Part shown: positions 19,338-29,170 of the stretch, piece by piece | Numbering within the stretch: the first letter of the stretch is position 1 | Layout: every line of letters starts with the position of its first letter | Source: Ruegeria sp. Alg231-54 | GTDB lineage: Bacteria > Pseudomonadota > Alphaproteobacteria > Rhodobacterales > Rhodobacteraceae | DNA: 64,000 nt | Assembly (NCBI RefSeq): GCF_900143525.1 | Contig: NZ_FREZ01000006.1 | Coordinates: 186,001 to 250,000, forward strand | Reading direction: 5' to 3' | Translations under genes and position numbers: made by a program | The notes under the pieces: generated by a model | Database searches by the model: none | What the model was told of the DNA's origin: nothing | What the model saw: the letters and a program-made list of their open reading frames with translations, nothing else

Positions 19338-20207
19338 TTAATCGCTCAGCAGCGAATGAAGGTAGGCGCCATACGTAGATTTTGCGAACAGTTTCGCGCG
19401 CTCCTCAAGGGCGGCGTCATCGATCCACCCATTGCTCCAAGCGATCTCATCAAGGCTACCGGTCTGCATACCCTGACGTTCCGTTAGCGTTCTTACAAAA
19501 CTTCCGGCCTCTAACAGAGTACCGTGCGTCCCAGTATCCAGCCACGCAAAGCCTCGACCCATAGTTTGAACATCAAGCAGGTTTTCGTCCAAATACATTT
19601 GCAAAAGCGATGTAATCTCAAGCTCGCCGCGCTCAGACGGTTGGATTTCTTTAGCCCGCGCCGGTGCGTCACCATCGAGAAAGTAAAGGCCGGTGACCGC
19701 GTAGTTTGACGGCGGGTTTTGTGGTTTTTCAACAATCTGGTGAACCTTTTGGCCCTCAAAAGCAACAACGCCATACCGCTCTGGGTCGGCGACGCGATAT
19801 GCAAAAACCGTACCGCCTTGTTTATTGGCATCTGCCTGGGCCAGAAGGCTTGGAAGACCGTGGCCGAAGAAGATATTGTCGCCCAAGATCAATGCCGAAG
19901 GAGCGCCGGCGAGGAAATCTTCCGCCAGAGTATAAGCTTGCGCCAAGCCGTCAGGAGAGTCTTGTATGATCCAAGTCAGTGACAGCCCATATTGACTGCC
20001 ATCGCCAAACAAGCGAATGAACTGTTCCTGATCCTGCGGTGTTGTGATAATTGCAACTTCGCGGATCTGTGCCAACATCAATACACTGAGTGGGTAGAAA
20101 ATCATTGGCTTATCGTAAACCGGCAGCAACTGCTTGGACACGGCCATCGTTATCGGGTAAAGACGCGTTCCAGAGCCTCCGGCAAGAATAATTCCCTTAC
20201 GTTGCAT
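19338..20207 (-). CDS. rfbA: Glucose-1-phosphate thymidylyltransferase
   Basis: The enzyme (289 residues) makes dTDP-glucose from dTTP and glucose-1-phosphate, step one of dTDP-L-rhamnose synthesis. It has the nucleotide-binding signature LAGGSGTRLYPITMAVSKQL and the sequences YDKPMIFYPLSVLMLA, SPDGLAQAYTLAEDFL, LILGDNIFFGHG, VVAFEGQKVHQIVEKPQNPP and GRGFAWLDTGTHGTLLEAG. The C-terminus is normal for RmlA. It is the last gene of the leftward operon rfbC-rfbB-rfbD-rfbA, 11 bases after rfbD. The ATG at 20207 is clear. Confidence 0.96.
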   Translation of the reverse strand: MQRKGIILAGGSGTRLYPITMAVSKQLLPVYDKPMIFYPLSVLMLAQIREVAIITTPQDQEQFIRLFGDGSQYGLSLTWIIQDSPDGLAQAYTLAEDFLAGAPSALILGDNIFFGHGLPSLLAQADANKQGGTVFAYRVADPERYGVVAFEGQKVHQIVEKPQNPPSNYAVTGLYFLDGDAPARAKEIQPSERGELEITSLLQMYLDENLLDVQTMGRGFAWLDTGTHGTLLEAGSFVRTLTERQGMQTGSLDEIAWSNGWIDDAALEERAKLFAKSTYGAYLHSLLSD

Positions 20208-20218
20208 GTGTTAACCTT

Positions 20219-21091
20219 TCAAAATTGGCATTTTGGAGTCTGGCCTAATTGCCTCAGTACCTCGGTCACCCCGGCCTTCCAGTCAGGGCGAACAAGCCCA
20301 TACGTTTTCTCAATCCGGGAACAGTCCAAGCGAGAATTTTTGGGGCGGGCAGCGGGCGTCGGGTATGCGCTGGTCGGGATATCTTCAACCGAAATATCTA
20401 AGCCTGCCTGTGAAAAAATCTCGCGTGCGAAATCTGCCCAGCTTGCGTCTGGGCTTCCTGCATAATGAAACAGGCCACCCTCCACACTGGACCCTGCCTC
20501 GGCCATTCTAATCAATGTAGCTGCGATGTTCGCTGCAGGTGTGGGCCCCCCAACCTGATCGGCAACTATAGTCAGGTGGTTGCGTGTTTCCGCCAATCGA
20601 AGCATCGACTTGACGAAGTTGCTTCCATGCGCAGAGAACACCCAACTTGTACGAAGAATACCGTGCCAGCCTCCGGCTGCCGCCACCTGTTTTTCGCCTT
20701 CCAGTTTGGAGCTACCGTATACTCCAAGCGGGCTAGTCGGGTCGTTTGTTGTTCGTGCGGACGTTCCCGATCCATCAAAGACATAATCCGTCGAGATGTG
20801 GATGAAAGGAATGCCACGTTCGGCTGCCGCATGGGCCATAGAACCAGGCGCATCAGCGTTAACGCGCCGAGCGATATCTTTCTCGCCTTCAGCCTTATCG
20901 ACCGCAGTATAAGCAGCGGCGTTGATGACAACATCCGCATTGGTTTTCCTAATGTGGTCAGCGCAATTTTTCGGATGTGAAAGGTCGGCGTCCTCGCGAC
21001 CCATCGCCTCTAATTGGATACCACGCGCAGGCGCTTGCCGTTGTAGTTCTGTAGCGACCTGCCCGCTTCGACCGAAGACGAGTATTTTCAT
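20219..21091 (-). CDS. rfbD: dTDP-4-dehydrorhamnose reductase
   Basis: This 290-residue NAD(P)H-dependent reductase forms dTDP-L-rhamnose in the final step. It shows the N-terminal cofactor motif [44 protein letters not shown], the catalytic YGSSKLEGE (Tyr-x-x-x-Lys) and [20 protein letters not shown]. It is an SDR-type fold of ordinary length. The start overlaps the rfbB stop by four bases, so the two are translationally coupled. Confidence 0.95.
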   Translation of the reverse strand: MKILVFGRSGQVATELQRQAPARGIQLEAMGREDADLSHPKNCADHIRKTNADVVINAAAYTAVDKAEGEKDIARRVNADAPGSMAHAAAERGIPFIHISTDYVFDGSGTSARTTNDPTSPLGVYGSSKLEGEKQVAAAGGWHGILRTSWVFSAHGSNFVKSMLRLAETRNHLTIVADQVGGPTPAANIAATLIRMAEAGSSVEGGLFHYAGSPDASWADFAREIFSQAGLDISVEDIPTSAYPTPAARPKNSRLDCSRIEKTYGLVRPDWKAGVTEVLRQLGQTPKCQF

Positions 21092-22128
21092 TTGGACATA
21101 CCAAGGCGATCACCAACACCATCGCGCGCCAGAAGCGCATTCAACCAAGCTTCGTTGTCCAGATACCATTGGACGGTCTGTTCCAATCCCGTCTCAGGAG
21201 TATAAGTCGGGTGCCAGCCAAGATCTTCAACAATTCGAGTTGGATCAATCGCATAGCGGCGGTCGTGGCCAGGGCGATCAGTAACGAAAGTGATCTGTTC
21301 AGCATAAGGTTTCTCTGCCGGTCGAAGCCGGTCCAGAATACTGCAGAGCAATTTGACGAGTTCAAGATTTGTCATCTCGTTTTCGCCACCAATGTTGTAG
21401 CTTGCACCTACGGCCGCTTTTTCCAGAACAAGCAGCAGAGCCTCTGCATGGTCCTCGACATGCAGCCAGTCGCGGATGTTGTCTCCCTTACCGTAAATAG
21501 GTATCGGCTGCCCAGACAATGCCTTGTGGACAACGACCGGTATCAGCTTTTCGGGAAACTGATATGGACCATAATTGTTTGAGCAGTTTGTCAAAACAAT
21601 AGGTAATCCATATGTTTCGTGCCAGGCGCGAACAAGGTGGTCCGAGCTCGCCTTTGAGGCCGAATAAGGCGAATTAGGTTGGTAACGACTTTCTTCTGTG
21701 AAATATCCGGTTTCTCCCAGAGTTCCAAAAACCTCATCGGTCGAGATATGGTGAAAGCGAAATCCAGATGGCTTGCCCGCATCAGTCCAGTAAGCGCGCG
21801 CCGCCTCCAAAAGAACGTATGTACCAGTTACGTTTGTATCAATAAACGCAGCGGGGCCGTCGATTGAACGGTCAACATGGCTTTCAGCAGCCAGATGCAT
21901 GATCGCATCAGGTTTGTGTTTCTTGAGCACAGACTTCATCGCCGACGGGTCGCGAATGTCTGCGTGTTCAAAGGCGTAACCATCCGCATCAGCAACTGTT
22001 GCAACGTTGTCGAGGCAAGCCGCATAAGTCAACGAATCCACGTTAATTACGGAATGACCTTGGGCAATTGCACGACGGACAACCGCGGACCCAATAAAAC
22101 CGGCGCCTCCGGTGAGCAAAAGTTTCAT
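21088..22128 (-). CDS. rfbB: dTDP-glucose 4,6-dehydratase
   Basis: This 346-residue enzyme converts dTDP-glucose to dTDP-4-keto-6-deoxyglucose with bound NAD+. It shows [55 protein letters not shown] with the catalytic Asp-Glu pair, [12 protein letters not shown] (Tyr-x-x-x-Lys), [20 protein letters not shown] and GRGYAID-like [11 protein letters not shown]. All active-site residues expected of RmlB are present. It overlaps rfbC upstream by four bases and rfbD downstream by four bases. Confidence 0.97.
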   Translation of the reverse strand: MKLLLTGGAGFIGSAVVRRAIAQGHSVINVDSLTYAACLDNVATVADADGYAFEHADIRDPSAMKSVLKKHKPDAIMHLAAESHVDRSIDGPAAFIDTNVTGTYVLLEAARAYWTDAGKPSGFRFHHISTDEVFGTLGETGYFTEESRYQPNSPYSASKASSDHLVRAWHETYGLPIVLTNCSNNYGPYQFPEKLIPVVVHKALSGQPIPIYGKGDNIRDWLHVEDHAEALLLVLEKAAVGASYNIGGENEMTNLELVKLLCSILDRLRPAEKPYAEQITFVTDRPGHDRRYAIDPTRIVEDLGWHPTYTPETGLEQTVQWYLDNEAWLNALLARDGVGDRLGMSK

Positions 22129-22703
22129 TTGGTGTCCTCAAATATAAAAGGGGATTCCTGCTCTGACAGGCGCAACGCAGCCGCATCCTTATCAGATAGC
22201 TTTAATTCGGTTGTTTTAAGCGGCCATTCAATGGCGATTTCGGGGTCGCTCCAGTGAACAGCCCCCTCGGTTTCAGGAGCGTAAGTATCAGAACACTTGT
22301 AAACAATTTCGGTGTCGGGTTCCAGCGTCATAAACCCATGAGCAAATCCTGCCGGGACGAGTAGCATGCGCCCGTTTTCGAAACTCAGTTCCGCTCCGAC
22401 CCATTTACCAAAGGTTGGTGACCCCTTACGAATATCTACCGCAACATCGAAGAGTTTTCCACGTCCGCAGCGTACGAGCTTGGCTTGGGCCTTCGGTGGC
22501 GCCTGAAAGTGGAGGCCGCGGACAGTTCCAAGTTCGCTGGACATAGAGTGATTGTCCTGGACGAAAACTGTCTCGATCCCTGCAGTGGTAAACTCATCAA
22601 AGTTGTAAGTTTCTTCAAAAAAACCTCGGTTGTCGCCAAATCGCCTCGGCGTAATCAGCTTCACCTCAGGGATAGAGAGGGACAAGAATTCCATAATAGA
22701 CAT
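22125..22703 (-). CDS. rfbC: dTDP-4-dehydrorhamnose 3,5-epimerase
   Basis: This 192-residue cupin-fold epimerase shows [38 protein letters not shown] (catalytic His), [20 protein letters not shown] and [20 protein letters not shown], with [19 protein letters not shown] near the end. It is the first gene of the leftward rhamnose operon. The ATG at 22703 (or the ATG at 22694, which has a better-placed AGG) begins the protein. With rfbB, rfbD and rfbA it completes the dTDP-L-rhamnose pathway, the likely donor for the RgpF-type protein at 6.1-9.2 kb. Confidence 0.95.
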   Translation of the reverse strand: MSIMEFLSLSIPEVKLITPRRFGDNRGFFEETYNFDEFTTAGIETVFVQDNHSMSSELGTVRGLHFQAPPKAQAKLVRCGRGKLFDVAVDIRKGSPTFGKWVGAELSFENGRMLLVPAGFAHGFMTLEPDTEIVYKCSDTYAPETEGAVHWSDPEIAIEWPLKTTELKLSDKDAAALRLSEQESPFIFEDTK

Positions 22704-23147
22704 TACCTATAGATGCCACCCTGCAGTGCAAGCAGGATCAAGAATGGGCTAGCGCAATCACCATCGCTCGACAATATCCAAATAGGCAAATATTCAAAAT
22801 TTGCGGGCCGGGAATGTCTCAATGTGGAAAGTTGCGGGTTAGCAAGCCATTCTGCAAGACAGGTGACCTCGGAGCGGCAGACCAATTGCGGTCAACTAAG
22901 CAGTTTTGGTTGTCGGGGCTTTTCGTTGGTCAATGCCCACACCTCAGTATGGGCATAATATAATTATTTATCAATTAGTTAATACTAAGTCGTGATGCTT
23001 GATTGTTTTGTACCTCCGTTCGCTGCATTGGAATCTTCGAGGCCATCAGAGATATAGTTTCGTTCAGTCTAGGTGACTACTGGCAGCCGCGATCAATGCT
23101 TGGTATCAACGGCGCCGAACTTTCACTCACCGCGTGTTGGAGGGAAT
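22704..23147. other. Divergent intergenic region
   Basis: About 440 AT-rich bases lie between the leftward rhamnose operon and the rightward HAD-like gene. No gene or RNA is seen. Both promoters should lie here, but I cannot assign boxes with confidence. Confidence 0.4.
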
Positions 23148-24956
23148 ATGCTGTCGCAGGAACGAAACAAGGCTGAGGTCGTTCGACGGACGGGATACGC
23201 GTTTTCCGCAATTTCGAACCTAATTGAAAACCATGACGTTATTGCATTCGATGTTTCTAAAACATTACTGTCGCGCTGCGTGCTAAGCTCGGATGGCGTT
23301 TTTCGTTTCATGGAGCAGTCACTTGGTGTCGAAGGTTTCTGTGGCGCAAGACTAAAGGCGGAGCAGCTTGCCGAGCGGCGTTTTGGAACTAATGAAGCAT
23401 CCGAGATCAGCCTAAACGAGATTTACAGCCTGCTTGCAGTACTTCTGCCGGACAGCACCGTGACGCCTGACGATGAAAGGAAGTGCGAAGAAAAGTTCCA
23501 CTTTTCAAATCAAGCCTTTGTCATGATTGCCGCAGTTGCTCGGGAGAAGGGGAAGCGACTGATCGGTATCAATGACACGCAAATGAACAAAGACCAAGTA
23601 TCGAGGCTCTTGGAGGCACTCGGGATTGAACTGGATGCGTTATATAGCCCTTTGGATGGTCATCACTTTCTTTTGAAAGCCGCAGCTAATGAGGAGGCTG
23701 CACCAAACCGTGCCCTGCATTTCAGCCAGCGCAAACCCACGAATATGAACGAAGACGTGGACAGCTCCATAACTGCAATTCATGTAATTCAACACAGCGA
23801 TTGCCTATGGCAGGATGATGCCCCATTTGTTGATCAAGGTCGCGGAGAATACACGTTCACGTCGGACTTGATTTTGGGCCAGATCGCAGCGCGATTGCCT
23901 CATGTCGATCCTGAGGAACCCGATCTTTACAGTTGCGGCTTCAATGTTTGTGGGCCGCTTTTGTTGGGGTTTTGTGACTATATTGCGGAACACTCAATGC
24001 AGGATGGGTTCTATGAGCTACTTCTTCCTCCTGGCCAAATCCACATTATTGAGCAATCGCTAAGTACTCTGAAACTGCCATTATCATGTTATTCGATCAG
24101 CGATGTTAAAGAAGTAATAACCAGTGATTTTTCGAACGTCTCTGCCGAAAAACGCAAACAGTTGCGGCATCGTATTGAAGCATGGAAATCTCAAGATTCA
24201 AAAAACATTGCTATTGTGGATGTCGATGGCAGCGTTCTGGACTTTGATTTTTTGACTTCGCCACAAGTGCATCGGTATTGTATTTTTGATCAAAGTTCTC
24301 CGGTTCGCCAGGAAAGAGCTTCAGCTTATTTGCTTGACGGTGCGAACGCGACTAACACCGATGTGTCGGTAATAGTAGGTACAGTCCTTTTTGACTTGTT
24401 GTTTGCCAACCCTAAAGCGTCCTTTCCCAATCTGAATTCTAAGAAGGACATATCTTTGACTTTGAATGGCAAAGCTGAAGCGATCACTGATGTTGGACTC
24501 CTCGCTTCTATTTGCGTCCAACGAGGGGCTCTCGATTTCCTCCGTATGATCGCGCCAATAAAGGATACGTTAGATCGCCGGGAACTGAAGGACTTCAACT
24601 ATTTCTGTCTTACGCGCCTGGTCACAACGCCAACTGAACGGGAATACCGGACATTCGAAAACGTTCCGTTTCCGTGGTGCAAGGGTGAGACTGAATGGAG
24701 AACGATCGAGTCTTACTGGAAGCCTGAGTCAATCTCGTCAAAATACCTGACCGATTTTCGTCGGCAGATTCACGAGCAGCAGCTGCACAACTACGACCGT
24801 ATGCTGCCAAATTCCATTAAGGATTTATCTATGCGAGACGACATAGGGCAACTTGATTGGCGCCGTATAATGTACCGCCACCCGCTGAAAATCTCGTACT
24901 GGAATTCAGTGCGGCGTTTTCAGCGTCAAAAACAAAATGAACTGGGTCAGAAATGA
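23148..24956 (+). CDS. Degenerate HAD-type protein (inactive-looking paralogue of the 25875-28019 protein)
   Basis: This 602-residue protein aligns by eye along its length with the leftward HAD protein at 25875-28019. The HAD nucleophile Asp and the motif I Thr survive (AFDVSKTLL versus VDIFDTLL). Motif II (VVTSDMYL) has become GINDTQMN, and the motif III Lys and motif IV GDN are absent. In the C-terminal half, FLARDG has become LLPPGQ and FDVGWRGSLQRS has become VDVDGSVLDFD. It thus looks like a pseudo-enzyme, perhaps a regulator or scaffold. ATG 23148 follows GGAGGG; an upstream GTG at 23073 adds 25 residues. Its last four bases overlap the next gene. Function unknown. Confidence 0.65.
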   Translation: MLSQERNKAEVVRRTGYAFSAISNLIENHDVIAFDVSKTLLSRCVLSSDGVFRFMEQSLGVEGFCGARLKAEQLAERRFGTNEASEISLNEIYSLLAVLLPDSTVTPDDERKCEEKFHFSNQAFVMIAAVAREKGKRLIGINDTQMNKDQVSRLLEALGIELDALYSPLDGHHFLLKAAANEEAAPNRALHFSQRKPTNMNEDVDSSITAIHVIQHSDCLWQDDAPFVDQGRGEYTFTSDLILGQIAARLPHVDPEEPDLYSCGFNVCGPLLLGFCDYIAEHSMQDGFYELLLPPGQIHIIEQSLSTLKLPLSCYSISDVKEVITSDFSNVSAEKRKQLRHRIEAWKSQDSKNIAIVDVDGSVLDFDFLTSPQVHRYCIFDQSSPVRQERASAYLLDGANATNTDVSVIVGTVLFDLLFANPKASFPNLNSKKDISLTLNGKAEAITDVGLLASICVQRGALDFLRMIAPIKDTLDRRELKDFNYFCLTRLVTTPTEREYRTFENVPFPWCKGETEWRTIESYWKPESISSKYLTDFRRQIHEQQLHNYDRMLPNSIKDLSMRDDIGQLDWRRIMYRHPLKISYWNSVRRFQRQKQNELGQK

Positions 24957-25753
24957 CAGTTTCAAACGGCGACCCGTTGAAGATTTTCGTTCCGTTTGTG
25001 AATGAAAAGATGGCAACTGAACTGTTCTCTGAAAACAAGTTTTTGTTGAATATGGATATTTACTTATTTGACAATCGCGGTCGATCGGCAGGCTTGCCGA
25101 AGCTATACAACGAAATCATAGAAAACCACTTGAATGAGGATGTGTGGCTGTTTTTCGTTCATGAAGACTTTGAAGTTCAGGGAGAGTTGTTTGGCACAGA
25201 GAACTTGGCACACGAAGCAGTCTACGGGACCTTTGGAGTAAGGCTGGACGGGCATGCGCCGGTCGGGTTTGGACAGCATAAGTGTAGTGAAAAAGATGGC
25301 TCCTCGGTGCTACAGGTTGGTCTGCCGGTTACGTCACCGACTTGGGTTGAAACATTGGATTGCGTGGCGATCTTAATACACACTCGGCTGTTGAGGGATC
25401 GACCTAGGTTGCGGTTTGATGAGGCCCTAACGTTCGACCTTTATGCCGAAGACTTTTGTATCAATGCACAGGAGAATTTTGGCGTTCCTGTCATGGTTTT
25501 GCCCGTTGAGTTTCAACACTACTCTAAGGGATATGTTACAGAGCGTTATTGGCGTGGAATAAAACATCTGGGCGAAAAATACCCAAATGTTGGTGTGCCC
25601 GGAAGTTGTTCGTTTATTGGGGGGAAATCGCAAGAGCTTGAAACCCATTATACCTATGATATTCCAGCTAACAGAAAAAAAAGGCGTGATAGAGCGGCGA
25701 AGAAAAACCGAAACTATTTTAAGGCTTTGCGATTATTTAGAAAACGCCCCTAA
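24953..25753 (+). CDS. StrF-like putative glycosyltransferase
   Basis: This 266-residue protein has an N-terminal region (KIFVPFVNEKMATELFSENK, IYLFDNRGRSAGLPKLYNEI) and the motif DVWLFFVHEDFEV. The motif resembles the acidic metal-binding block (often hHqDv) of StrF-type GT2-like glycosyltransferases. LTFDLYAEDFCINAQENFGV and PVEFQHYSKGYV continue the fold. The C-terminus is basic (NRKKRRDRAAKKNRNYFKAL). The gene overlaps the degenerate HAD gene by ATGA, so the two are co-translated. A transferase role in glycan synthesis fits the neighbourhood; acceptor and donor are unknown. Confidence 0.65.
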   Translation: MTVSNGDPLKIFVPFVNEKMATELFSENKFLLNMDIYLFDNRGRSAGLPKLYNEIIENHLNEDVWLFFVHEDFEVQGELFGTENLAHEAVYGTFGVRLDGHAPVGFGQHKCSEKDGSSVLQVGLPVTSPTWVETLDCVAILIHTRLLRDRPRLRFDEALTFDLYAEDFCINAQENFGVPVMVLPVEFQHYSKGYVTERYWRGIKHLGEKYPNVGVPGSCSFIGGKSQELETHYTYDIPANRKKRRDRAAKKNRNYFKALRLFRKRP

Positions 25754-25874
25754 TTGGCGGTTATACGTAGCAGGTCATTTAGCCCCGTATGACATTCATT
25801 GTTACTGGCCAAAGAAAGGCGCAAGTAATACCCACAATCGCAATCTCGTTGGAGTTTTCGAAGAATGTGGGTGG

Positions 25875-28019
25875 CTATATTTTAATTTTCTTTCTTTTTC
25901 GTAACACAAACTTCAGTAGGGCGTACGAAAAGGGGTTGAGTTGAGATGCATATGCTGCTCGCCACCGACTATTTTTGGCGTTGCGATAATGCGTGTTACG
26001 TTCACCAATTCGGGTCAGGCTCTCACCAGTTGTGTCTCCCACTCCATCGAAGATTCTGACATTCTTGAATCTATGGGCGTCCAGGCGGTGCGGCTTTCTC
26101 AGAAATTGACGCAAGTCGCGTTCATCTTTCGGCTTGGTATATTTAGATATCGTCTCGGCCGACATTGCCTGGAGTACAGACTCGATAGCTTTCAGCGCGG
26201 CATCTTGAATTATTTTCGCGCGCCGGAGGTTGGCCGCTTCCAAGTCGCTGACATCAGCAGTGCTCCAAGATATCTCACCAGAGGCATTTTCTTGTAATCC
26301 AAGGACGCTGCCATGATCTGCTGAACAGAAAAACTCAACGATATCCCGAAAATCGGTAAACCAGGAGGCCAATTGGGACGGAAGCCCATTTGATGCTGTA
26401 TAGCTTTCATAATTCAGACCGCCGCGCCTTAGGATTGATATGGCGTGCGGACTTGTTCCGAAATACAGACCGAAGACATCCGCTTCCGTGCCCACGATCT
26501 CGCAAATTGAACGCTGTAGGCTACCGCGCCAGCCGACATCAAACACAGCGGTCTTCGTGCCTGCTGGAAAGGCTGAACGGTAATATTTTGTCAGCACGTC
26601 GCGCTCATGCGCGAAAGATTGATAAAAAGCCTCGGGGCTTTCCCTGAGAAGACCCAAGGCCTGTTTGCGTGTCTTTCTCGTGAGTGGCTCTGTTTCACTC
26701 AAGCCGTGATTTGCAAAGATTCCTTTTAGGCTTGGTCCGCCTGAGATCTTGTTCAGGAAGTCTTGCAATGTTTCCGAATTCGCCAAGGTCGTATGAAGCA
26801 TACCACCAATAGTGTCGGGTTCCAGAACAGTGAATGGCAGCGTGAGTAATCGCCTAGACGCAGCTAAGTACTGCGTGTCATATTTGTCTGGCCACAGCAG
26901 TTCGAACGCAGCTTTGGGAAACATCCCATCGCGTGCAAGAAAGGCAATTCGCGAGATGCCCTTTTTGTCCATCACCTGCTTCATCCAGATAAGCATCGAT
27001 GTGATCAATGGCGCGACCATTACGGCCCCGACGGCTTCAAAGTACTGGTCCTCGGATAAAGTGCGGAAGTCTAACTTTTCAGCATCGTAATGATGTGTTT
27101 CCAGAAAATTTGCGGAAAAAATCTGAGAGACTGGGCGCGTTCCTGCAAGAATATTGGAATGGTGCTTTGGCTTTGGAGATCTGGCAGGTACGTCCTTGCT
27201 AGCCAATAACACGTAAGACTGTATACCTGCGCCGGCGGCCATTTTGCCATCGGCATGTCCGTTGTCGCCGATATGTAAAATTTTTTCTCGTGGAACACCG
27301 AAGTGCTCAACCACGTCTGCGAACAGGCTGCCCGTGTGTTTGGTCTTCCCTTGCTCATTCGAAACGAAGACGCGTTCCCAGCCTGTTATTCCTTTTGCCT
27401 CCAGAACTTTCTCAAGATAGTCTTGGGGAAGGTACATATCCGATGTTACGACAAGCCTTTTTTGAGTGTTTTGAAGCTGGTCTACCAACTTGTGTCCAAA
27501 GTTGGTGGCGTGAAGCAAGTCCATTTCTGTTTCTAGCTCGAGCAGTTTGATCTGCTTCGCTTGTTCACCGCTGCAATTCGTGAGTTGTTGGAAACATCGA
27601 TAAATCTCGTCTAACGAAACGTCCTCTAGCCCATTGTGCTCTGCGTCTTCCCGGGCCAATTGTTCGGCCGCGACTCGGTAGTCTTTAAAAAACTCGGTTA
27701 CCTGCTTTGTTTTTTCATGCCCTTCCATGAAACCAAATGTATCGATGGGAGAGTTGCAATGGCGAAAAAGGAGGGTGTCAAAGATGTCAACAGACAGGAA
27801 ATCGTAATCTCCGATCTTGGAAAGCACTGCGCTACTGGAAGACACATTCATTTTTTTTTTGCGATTGCTTAAAAGAGCCAAAATAATCTCACGATAATTA
27901 GGTTTGTCTGACTTGATGCTTGCGTCAGGGATCGGCAAAAGCACTGACTCATTCTTGCGCAGAAACTCGGTGAATGCAGACGACTTATCAAGCTGAAACT
28001 GACAGTCGTCCGTTTTCAA
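25875..28019 (-). CDS. Two-domain HAD-superfamily hydrolase (COG5610-like)
   Basis: This protein (714 residues from TTG 28019) resembles HAD proteins common in polysaccharide clusters. Motif I is FLSVDIFDTLLFR (Asp nucleophile, Thr), motif II VVTSDMYL, motif III NEQGKTKHTG (Lys), and motif IV ILHIGDNGHADGKMA. A second half (about residues 330-714) has ISRIAFLARDGMFPKAAFEL, AASRRLLTLPF, AVFDVGWRGSLQRSICEI and a very basic tail LLKFVLRKRKKIKI. The substrate is unknown. The start is uncertain: an ATG at 27851 sits at the end of an A10 tract in the coding strand and would delete 56 residues. It is convergent with its degenerate paralogue. Confidence 0.7.
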   Translation of the reverse strand: MKTDDCQFQLDKSSAFTEFLRKNESVLLPIPDASIKSDKPNYREIILALLSNRKKKMNVSSSSAVLSKIGDYDFLSVDIFDTLLFRHCNSPIDTFGFMEGHEKTKQVTEFFKDYRVAAEQLAREDAEHNGLEDVSLDEIYRCFQQLTNCSGEQAKQIKLLELETEMDLLHATNFGHKLVDQLQNTQKRLVVTSDMYLPQDYLEKVLEAKGITGWERVFVSNEQGKTKHTGSLFADVVEHFGVPREKILHIGDNGHADGKMAAGAGIQSYVLLASKDVPARSPKPKHHSNILAGTRPVSQIFSANFLETHHYDAEKLDFRTLSEDQYFEAVGAVMVAPLITSMLIWMKQVMDKKGISRIAFLARDGMFPKAAFELLWPDKYDTQYLAASRRLLTLPFTVLEPDTIGGMLHTTLANSETLQDFLNKISGGPSLKGIFANHGLSETEPLTRKTRKQALGLLRESPEAFYQSFAHERDVLTKYYRSAFPAGTKTAVFDVGWRGSLQRSICEIVGTEADVFGLYFGTSPHAISILRRGGLNYESYTASNGLPSQLASWFTDFRDIVEFFCSADHGSVLGLQENASGEISWSTADVSDLEAANLRRAKIIQDAALKAIESVLQAMSAETISKYTKPKDERDLRQFLRKPHRLDAHRFKNVRIFDGVGDTTGESLTRIGERNTHYRNAKNSRWRAAYASQLNPFSYALLKFVLRKRKKIKI

Positions 28020-28120
28020 CAGCTACTGAAGCACGAATAGTACTTCAAGACAAAGCGTTCGTGAACTCGAGTTTTCGGTTCACTTTACGCTTTTGAGTGA
28101 TCTCCGCGACTGACCATTTG

Positions 28121-29170
28121 TCAGTTAGAATTGAGTGTTTTTTTAGAGTATTGCGTTTCGACTTCTGGGAACCGCGCCCGCGTACGGTTTGCAAAGGCAA
28201 CCAGCGACAGCATCACCGGGACCTCTACCAAAACGCCGACCACAGTCGCCAGAGCCGCGCCCGAGTTCAGTCCGAACAGGCTGATGGCCACGGCGACGGC
28301 CAGCTCAAAGAAGTTTGACGTGCCGATCATCGCGCAGGGTGCGGCGATCCGGTGTGGCACCTTTAGGGCATATGCTGCGCCGTAGGCCAGGGCGAAGATA
28401 CCGTAGCTCTGGATCAGGATTGGTATGGCGATCAGGACGATCACCATCGGTTTTGCCAGAATGGTTTGACCCTGCAAGCCGAACAGAATGACGACAGTGG
28501 CGATCAAGCCCATGACCGACCACGGTTTGACACGTGCGGAAAATGCGTCGATGGCCTGGGGCGATCCCAAGGTACGCCGCGTTATCAGGCCGGCGATCAG
28601 CGGTAATACCACATACAACACAGTTGCCAGAACCAGTGTCTGCCATGGAACCTGAATGTCGGTCACGCCCAGCAGAAAGGCCACGATTGGGGCGAATGCC
28701 ACCACCATGATCAAGTCGTTCACGGAAACCTGCACCAGCGTATAGGTCGCATCGCCCTTGGTCAGCTGAGACCAGACGAACACCATAGCGGTGCACGGTG
28801 CAGCACCTAGCAGGATCAGCCCGGCGGTGTATTGAGCCGCGTCTTCAGGTTCGATCCATGGTGCGAAGACATGCTCAAAGAACAGCACTGCCAAAAAGGC
28901 CATGGTGAATGGTTTGATCAGCCAGTTGACCACCAGCGTCACGATCAGCCCGCGTGGCTGGCGTGCAACGCCCGCCACTGCGCCGAAGTCGACGCCGACC
29001 ATCATGGGGTAGACCATTGCCCAGATCAGCAAGGCCACGACCAGATTGACGCTGGCCACTTCGGCCGAGCCGATCAGTTGAACCAGGCCGGGTGCAACCA
29101 GTCCGATCAATATGCCGCCAACCATGGCCAGCGCGACCCAGACGGTCAGGTAGCGTTCGAAGATGCTCAT
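28121..29170 (-). CDS. arsB: Arsenite efflux permease, ACR3 family
   Basis: This 349-residue membrane protein of about ten helices exports arsenite. ACR3 features include [20 protein letters not shown] at the N-terminus, [34 protein letters not shown] (the conserved Cys that binds As(III)) and [20 protein letters not shown]. Family knowledge gives the function. The gene is last in the leftward arsenic operon; its ATG overlaps the arsJ stop by four bases. Confidence 0.93.
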   Translation of the reverse strand: MSIFERYLTVWVALAMVGGILIGLVAPGLVQLIGSAEVASVNLVVALLIWAMVYPMMVGVDFGAVAGVARQPRGLIVTLVVNWLIKPFTMAFLAVLFFEHVFAPWIEPEDAAQYTAGLILLGAAPCTAMVFVWSQLTKGDATYTLVQVSVNDLIMVVAFAPIVAFLLGVTDIQVPWQTLVLATVLYVVLPLIAGLITRRTLGSPQAIDAFSARVKPWSVMGLIATVVILFGLQGQTILAKPMVIVLIAIPILIQSYGIFALAYGAAYALKVPHRIAAPCAMIGTSNFFELAVAVAISLFGLNSGAALATVVGVLVEVPVMLSLVAFANRTRARFPEVETQYSKKTLNSN

